NCBI GenBank assembly: GCA_964492545.1
Contig: CAZBKO010000081.1
Span: forward strand, 1-10,741
Source of the DNA: RGIG1934 sp964492545
Lineage (GTDB): Bacteria > Bacillota > Clostridia > Lachnospirales > Lachnospiraceae
DNA length: 10,741 bases
Direction: 5' to 3'
The notes under the pieces were generated by a model, which was given only the letters and a program-made list of their open reading frames with translations, made no database searches and was not told where the DNA came from. The translations under genes were made by a program, and so were the position numbers. Below are positions 6,933 to 10,741 of this stretch, piece after piece; within the stretch, counting starts at the first letter, position 1, and each line of letters starts with the position of its first letter.

Positions 6933-7697
6933 ATGTTTTGTAGTTCATGTGGAAACCAGCTTCCAGAGGGAAGCACATTTTGCCCAAGCTGTGGAACTCC
7001 TGTAAATAGCGCATCAGCTTCAGAGGAATTCGAAAACACAACATCAGAGCAGACTTACGCAGGTGATAGTCAGTATAACAGCCAGCAGTATACAAATGAT
7101 AGTCAGTATGGCAATCAGCAGTATACAAATGATAATCAGTATAGCGGACAACAGTATGCGAATAATTATCAGTATGGCGGACAGCAGTATGATTCAATGC
7201 AAGGCAGATTGAATTATAAGAAAAGGGTGTTACCATTCAAAATTACATCTGCAATACTTAACTTGATTGCTGTATTAGCAGTAGCTTTTTCATCCCTAGC
7301 AGCAATAGGCTTTTCATCAACCGGATTTTCAGATATATATGCAGAAGAATGGGTTGAGGGCTTTGACACATTTGGAATAATAGGTGTAATTGCAGCGGTA
7401 GTAGGTATTATATTGGTAATTTTGGGATTTGCACTTCCAGCTAAGGGAGGTGTAGCATGTAATTTAGTTAATAATATAGTACTTGCTGCAGTATCTGTAT
7501 GGGGAGTAATTCTTGCATCAGGATTATATTCAGACGTTAAGGAGTACAGCGAGTTAGTTCAGTACTTTGGAGGAGAAGCACAGGAGGCAAAGAATGGCGC
7601 AGTTGGTCTTATGGCATTCTTTATAGCACCACTTATATTTGCAGCAATTTCCTTAATCCTATCAGTTGTCGGACTTACAAGAAAGAAAAACTACTAA
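6933..7697 (+). CDS. Zinc-ribbon membrane protein with Gln/Tyr-rich repeat linker
   Basis: This is a 254-residue protein. The N-terminus is a compact zinc ribbon with two CxxC knuckles, CSSC (3-6) and CPSC (17-20), in the form MFCSSCGNQLPEGSTFCPSC. A low-complexity Gln/Tyr/Asn/Ser linker follows, holding four 11-residue units at 45-88. The rest is hydrophobic, with probable membrane segments near 102-124, 147-170, 178-199 and 224-246, and a basic tail RKKNY. The absence of a signal peptide implies the ribbon and linker are cytoplasmic. GGAGG precedes the ATG closely, and the 27-bp gap after transketolase suggests read-through from that operon. No specific function is recognisable; this zinc-ribbon-plus-membrane layout is common among uncharacterised Clostridia proteins. 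Confidence 0.88.
   Translation: MFCSSCGNQLPEGSTFCPSCGTPVNSASASEEFENTTSEQTYAGDSQYNSQQYTNDSQYGNQQYTNDNQYSGQQYANNYQYGGQQYDSMQGRLNYKKRVLPFKITSAILNLIAVLAVAFSSLAAIGFSSTGFSDIYAEEWVEGFDTFGIIGVIAAVVGIILVILGFALPAKGGVACNLVNNIVLAAVSVWGVILASGLYSDVKEYSELVQYFGGEAQEAKNGAVGLMAFFIAPLIFAAISLILSVVGLTRKKNY
7065..7196 (+). repeat. Four 33-bp in-frame units (QY-rich, 11 residues each)
   Basis: The units read DSQYNSQQYTN, DSQYGNQQYTN, DNQYSGQQYAN and NYQYGGQQYDS, with the core (S/N/Y)QYxxQQY conserved. The DNA is similar but diverged between copies, so the array is older than the 42-bp repeats of the first gene. It forms the linker between the zinc ribbon and the first membrane segment. Confidence 0.9.
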
Positions 7698-7725
7698 TAA
7701 TATTTAACATAATAAAAGGATACAA

Positions 7726-7768
7726 AAGAAACTCCAGAACCGGAACTTTGCCGGAACTGGAGTTTCTT
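7726..7768. terminator. Bidirectional terminator between convergent genes
   Basis: AAGAAACTCCAG (7726-7737) pairs perfectly with CTGGAGTTTCTT (7757-7768). An AA/AA internal loop separates this from an inner CCGG/CCGG stem closed by AACTTTG. The minus-strand exit reads TTTCTTTTG, serving the sigma-like gene. The plus-strand exit is TTTCTTGG, weaker but usable for the zinc-ribbon gene 28 bp upstream. Confidence 0.85.
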
Positions 7769-7808
7769 GGTTAAGGACTTATTTTACAGCCCATTTGTTC
7801 TACAATAC

Positions 7809-8588
7809 CTATTCTTCACCGGTGCTGTTAAGAGCATCTAGTGAATATTTCATAACGCTTCGAACCTCTTCCTCTGAAAGCGAAAGTCCCTTAGCTAATT
7901 CTTCTAATGTAGCTTCACGACCATTTTCCTTGGCAAATTCGGTAGAGAACTTATCAAGTGAATTAGCACGATCTGCCAAATGTCGTCCAATTCTTGAGGC
8001 ACCAATTTCTTCGTTCAGCGCATCATCAAGTGCATCGCAAATTGCCAGCTTTAAATGCTTGTGAAACTCAGTGGCTGATATAGGACCATTATATGTTGAA
8101 ACACCGCTTAGAAGTCCAAGATTTCCTTCCTGAATAAGGTCTGATGTGGCTACACCTTTACCTTTGTAGTTGTCAATCATATTAATGACCAGACGCAGAT
8201 TAACCTCTACCAGCTTATCCTTTGATGGGGTGTGACTTTTGATTGCCTGCTCAATAAGAGCCTCCTCTTCCGCCATCGTGAGAGGTAATATATCCTCTAA
8301 TTCAGCCAGATACATATTGATATAGGCCTGCTCGGTAGCCGAATCAATCTCATCCTTAAGAGATTCAGGCTCATCATTTTCAACATTTAACTTAATAGGA
8401 GCAACGTAACCTGTAATGCTGATACGATTCTCAACAAGATATTCATAAACATGCTCTAGCATATCAGGGTTATCAATTATGCCTTCGAAAGCGTCGTCAA
8501 TTTCTTTTGTAGTCAGCTTGTTATTAGATGATGCAGCAAGCTCAATTAAAGCGGCAAGTGCTTCGTTAAATTCGTATTTTTTATCCAT
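7809..8588 (-). CDS. Sigma-70-like protein lacking region 4
   Basis: This 259-residue protein aligns by eye with a primary sigma factor from its N-terminus through region 3. Residues 1-60 resemble region 1.1, about 86-116 region 1.2, and 121-165 region 2.1-2.2 (NLRLVINMIDNYKGKG at 130-145, DLIQEGNLGLL at 150-160). The region 2.3-2.4 stretch that normally carries the aromatic melting residues and WWIRQAI is replaced by STYNGPISATEFHKHLKLAI (164-183). Residues 196-255 resemble region 3 (ENGREATLEELAKGLSLSEE, EEVRSVMKYSLDAL). It stops at STGEE, where a sigma factor would continue to region 4 (-35 recognition). No region 4 remnant is visible in the 40 bp before the terminator. The start at 8588 (GGATGG 5 nt upstream) is slightly favoured over 8597. 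It may bind core RNA polymerase or compete with sigma; that is inference. Confidence 0.82.
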   Translation of the reverse strand: MDKKYEFNEALAALIELAASSNNKLTTKEIDDAFEGIIDNPDMLEHVYEYLVENRISITGYVAPIKLNVENDEPESLKDEIDSATEQAYINMYLAELEDILPLTMAEEEALIEQAIKSHTPSKDKLVEVNLRLVINMIDNYKGKGVATSDLIQEGNLGLLSGVSTYNGPISATEFHKHLKLAICDALDDALNEEIGASRIGRHLADRANSLDKFSTEFAKENGREATLEELAKGLSLSEEEVRSVMKYSLDALNSTGEE

Positions 8589-8634
8589 ATAAACCATCCA
8601 TTCTGATATAATAATTTGTTTTTGTGTATGTTAT

Positions 8635-8663
8635 ATACTATACATTTTTGATACATTAGTCAA
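8635..8663 (-). promoter_or_regulatory. Sigma-A-type promoter for the sigma-like gene
   Basis: On the minus strand TTGACT (8663-8658, 5/6) is followed after 17 bp by TAGTAT (8640-8635, 4/6), 46 bp before the start codon. An alternative -10, TATAGT at 15-bp spacing, overlaps it. The -35 lies inside the spacer of the divergent promoter at 8648-8675. Confidence 0.65.
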
Positions 8664-8675
8664 GTAAAATAGAAT
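8648..8675 (+). promoter_or_regulatory. Sigma-A-type promoter for the TcaA-like/coiled-coil operon
   Basis: TTGATA (8648-8653, 5/6) is followed after 16 bp by TAGAAT (8670-8675, 5/6), predicting a start near 8682 and a leader of about 55 nt. The element overlaps the opposing promoter for the sigma-like gene. A weaker TATGAT downstream lacks a fitting -35. Confidence 0.6.
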
Positions 8676-8736
8676 TGAATAATAGCATCGATTATGATAG
8701 AATAAGCTATTATGGTTAATAGAGTGAGGCGCATTG

Positions 8737-9903
8737 ATGAAGAAAATCAATTTTCAGTGGATTAAGAAGATAAAGAATGTCAGAATAACCAAAAGATTTG
8801 TTATAGAAGCAGCCCAGACCATAGCAATCTTGGCGGTATTTGCTATACTTGGTGTATGGTATGCTTATGGTTCAAGAGCAGGAAGCTCAGAAAGATTTGT
8901 TATACAGTATTTTGAATATTTTCTAACCGGTAATTACGAGAAAATGTATGATATGGTTGATGTGACTGAGTCGCCATTTATTGATGAGAAGTATTTTGAA
9001 CAGATGATGGATGCAGATGCCATTATTGGTGGAATTAAGGATTACGATATTATTAAGAAGTCAAATCATGACGGAATGCTAGACTATACTATAGAGTATA
9101 CGAAGAAGGATGGAACTGATGGAAGCTTGGATATTACATTAGAGAAACAGCCGGAGAGAACATATTTGTTGTTTAGTACATGGAAGGTCAATGTTGATTC
9201 TCAGGTCATTGATAAGTTCACAGTTGGTGTGCCAAGCGAGATGACTGGTTCGATTGATGGTGTTGCCATTGATGAGTATTATGATAATACATCCCTGGAT
9301 GGCAAGATGAAGTATTATGTTCTTCTTAGAATGTTTTCCGGGGAACACACATTTACAATAGCCGGTGATAATATTGATACATACAATCAGACCGTATATT
9401 TGGAGTCTGGCGATACTGAGAAAGAATTTACGTTAGATAGCTTTTCTATGCCGCCGGCGGAGGAAGATGAAGTACTCGATTACGCAAAATATGTTGTCAA
9501 TCAGATGTATGAGCATGCTTTACAGGGAGCTGATTTTTCCGATATTCAGGATTTGTTTGCAGACAGTGAGAAGAGAAGAGCTGCAATTGAATATTTATAT
9601 GATTCCATGGCTCAGTGGTCAGTGGGAGATAATGGAGCTAAGCTCGAAACATTTTCCATTGATAAAATATCCTCAAAGGTGAATTCATTTACATATCCGA
9701 ATGAGGCACAGATTAAGGTTACATACAATTATTCATATACAGCACTTGATGAGCGCACAATGCTGACGGCTAACCAGTCAGAGCTAAATGGCAGTGGTAA
9801 GGCGACAGCTAAGATATATTTCAAGAGAAACAGCAAGGGTAAATGGAAGGTAATAAGAGTAGTTATGAAGTTCCCTAACTATACAGAACAGGAGGAAGAA
9901 TAA
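8737..9903 (+). CDS. TcaA-like single-pass membrane protein with extracytoplasmic NTF2-like domain
   Basis: The 388-residue protein has a short basic cytoplasmic N-terminus, one membrane segment (about 23-44, AAQTIAILAVFAILGVWYAY) and a long outside part. Residues 52-110 (RFVIQYFEYFLTGNYEKMYD...) resemble the NTF2-like MecA_N fold that precedes transpeptidase or TcaA domains. About 155-230 (VGVPSEMTGSIDGVAIDEYY, then GEHTFTIAGDN) has the beta-sandwich pattern of TcaA/PEGA-type domains. The C-terminal 130 residues (YVVNQMYEHALQGADFSDIQ, GKATAKIYFKRNSKGKWKV) resemble a second NTF2-like module. No catalytic Ser-x-x-Lys is visible, so it is not a penicillin-binding enzyme. GAGG 7 nt upstream picks the ATG at 8737 over TTG at 8734. 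TcaA proteins affect glycopeptide response in staphylococci; the role here is unproven. Confidence 0.8.
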   Translation: MKKINFQWIKKIKNVRITKRFVIEAAQTIAILAVFAILGVWYAYGSRAGSSERFVIQYFEYFLTGNYEKMYDMVDVTESPFIDEKYFEQMMDADAIIGGIKDYDIIKKSNHDGMLDYTIEYTKKDGTDGSLDITLEKQPERTYLLFSTWKVNVDSQVIDKFTVGVPSEMTGSIDGVAIDEYYDNTSLDGKMKYYVLLRMFSGEHTFTIAGDNIDTYNQTVYLESGDTEKEFTLDSFSMPPAEEDEVLDYAKYVVNQMYEHALQGADFSDIQDLFADSEKRRAAIEYLYDSMAQWSVGDNGAKLETFSIDKISSKVNSFTYPNEAQIKVTYNYSYTALDERTMLTANQSELNGSGKATAKIYFKRNSKGKWKVIRVVMKFPNYTEQEEE

Positions 9904-10595
9904 TGGGTTTGCTTAACAATGTAATTAGAAAAGACAATCAGGTTGCAATTGCAGGTGAGGACAAGAAGCTTTTACTGAACATCAATACACGAATAGAGGA
10001 TTTGAAGCTCCAAAATATGGAGAATGCTAAGTTTCTTAGAGGCCTTAGCAGAAAGATTGAAACTGAGCTGGAACAGCTGAAGGCAGTTGAATCTAACAAG
10101 TCAATAGAAGTCAAGGATGAATCAAAGGTAATAAACAGCATCGAGAGAGTGGAGAAAGCTCTGGAAGAGATAAATAACAATGATGTTATGGAGGAAATTG
10201 ACCGAATCAATAAGACACTGGAGGAATCAGTATCCAAGATTGATTCATCGGTATCTAAGATTGACACAGAACAGATGGCTTCAATAATTGGTGTCGTAGA
10301 CAAGATGCAGAATAAGATTGATAAGGTTCAGGAGGAATTCAACAGTATTTCAAGGACTGTGGAGGAGGTATCTAACAAGGTTAACAGCGTTATAACTTTG
10401 CCGAATAACATTAAGAATCTCATGGAGAATCAGAATAACGATATGACAGAGAATCTTGAAACATTGTATAAGGAAATGGGCAACGAACAGGAGAAAAAAG
10501 CATCTACTATGAAGATAATGGTTGGTGTTAATCTTTGGCTTACATTTTTGAATGTGGCACTTATAATAGCTTATATTGTTGGCATATTTAAATAG
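9903..10595 (+). CDS. Tail-anchored coiled-coil protein
   Basis: This 230-residue protein of unrecognised family is almost wholly helical and charged from 15 to 200, with heptad-like spacing (IERVEKALEEI at 80-90, VVDKMQNKIDKVQEEF at 131-146). A short SVSKIDS-SVSKIDT duplication lies at 109-122. A single hydrophobic segment at about 205-228 (IMVGVNLWLTFLNVALIIAY) ends two residues before the C-terminus, so it would be tail-anchored with the coiled coil in the cytoplasm. The ATG overlaps the stop of the TcaA-like gene (TAATG), and AGGAGGAAG precedes it, so the two are translationally coupled and probably partners. Layout resembles SNARE-like or methyl-acceptor coiled coils, but no signature of either was seen. 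Confidence 0.85.
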   Translation: MGLLNNVIRKDNQVAIAGEDKKLLLNINTRIEDLKLQNMENAKFLRGLSRKIETELEQLKAVESNKSIEVKDESKVINSIERVEKALEEINNNDVMEEIDRINKTLEESVSKIDSSVSKIDTEQMASIIGVVDKMQNKIDKVQEEFNSISRTVEEVSNKVNSVITLPNNIKNLMENQNNDMTENLETLYKEMGNEQEKKASTMKIMVGVNLWLTFLNVALIIAYIVGIFK

Positions 10596-10616
10596 GAATT
10601 ATTTTTCATCTATCTA

Positions 10617-10666
10617 AAGGGATATACATTCAAGCCTGCAGAAATGCACTTGCGTGTGTATCCCTT
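10617..10666 (+). terminator. Long hairpin after the coiled-coil gene, probable terminator
   Basis: AAGGGATATACA (10617-10628) pairs with TGTGTATCCCTT (10655-10666) with one T-G pair. Inside are a TT/CG internal loop, CAAG/CTTG (10631-10634 with 10649-10652), a CC bulge and TGCA/TGCA closed by a GAAA tetraloop (10641-10644). The exit AATTAATTTG has few Ts, so termination may be inefficient or this may be a different RNA element. Confidence 0.55.
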
Positions 10667-10707
10667 AATTAATTTGTGGAAGTCTGAAATTTAATATATT
10701 ATTTGCT

Positions 10708-10737
10708 TTGTGTATGTGAATGGTGTAATATTATAGT
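10708..10737 (+). promoter_or_regulatory. Possible promoter for a gene beyond the right edge
   Basis: TTGTGT (10708-10713) is followed after 18 bp by TATAGT (10732-10737, 5/6). The -35 matches only its TTG, the surrounding DNA is very AT-rich, and the target gene is outside the window, so this is a weak call. Apart from the hairpin, the rest of 10596-10741 shows nothing else. Confidence 0.25.
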
Positions 10738-10741
10738 ATAA

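Overview
The window looks like chromosomal DNA of a low-GC Firmicute, most likely a member of the Lachnospiraceae (Clostridia). This rests on the AT-rich intergenic DNA, dominant AGA arginine codons, strong GGAGG-type ribosome sites, a split transketolase, a CotF-like ferritin-fold protein and a LiaF/DUF4097 envelope pair. The family-level placement is inference. No rRNA, tRNA, CRISPR array, insertion sequence or phage gene was seen.

Layout: (1) Positions 1-2771 (+) hold the 3' part of a very large acidic protein. It has a helical N-terminal portion, a long Glu/Asp-rich linker with a 4 x 42-bp tandem repeat, and a C-terminal AAA-type ATPase domain of CbbX/SpoVK flavour with degenerate motifs. 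A strong terminator follows. (2) Positions 2971-3429 (+) encode a CotF-like ferritin-fold protein behind a leader rich in nested inverted repeats. (3) A bidirectional terminator separates it from a convergent two-gene operon (4930 to 3489, -): a LiaF-like membrane protein translationally coupled to a DUF4097 beta-solenoid protein, a pair typical of cell-envelope stress sensing. (4) A 209-bp divergent promoter region leads to 5140-7697 (+): the two halves of a split transketolase, followed 27 bp later by a zinc-ribbon membrane protein with a Gln/Tyr-rich repeat linker. (5) A second bidirectional terminator precedes a convergent gene (8588 to 7809, -) for a sigma-70-like protein that ends after region 3 and lacks region 4. 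(6) Its promoter is interleaved with a divergent promoter that appears to drive a two-gene operon (8737-10595, +): a TcaA-like single-pass membrane protein and a tail-anchored coiled-coil protein joined by a TAATG overlap. A long hairpin follows.

The transketolase pair is ordinary central metabolism (non-oxidative pentose phosphate pathway). Most of the remaining genes concern the envelope or regulation and are poorly characterised. The best candidates for something undescribed are the region-4-less sigma-like protein, with its interleaved divergent promoters facing the TcaA-like/coiled-coil operon, and the large acidic AAA protein.
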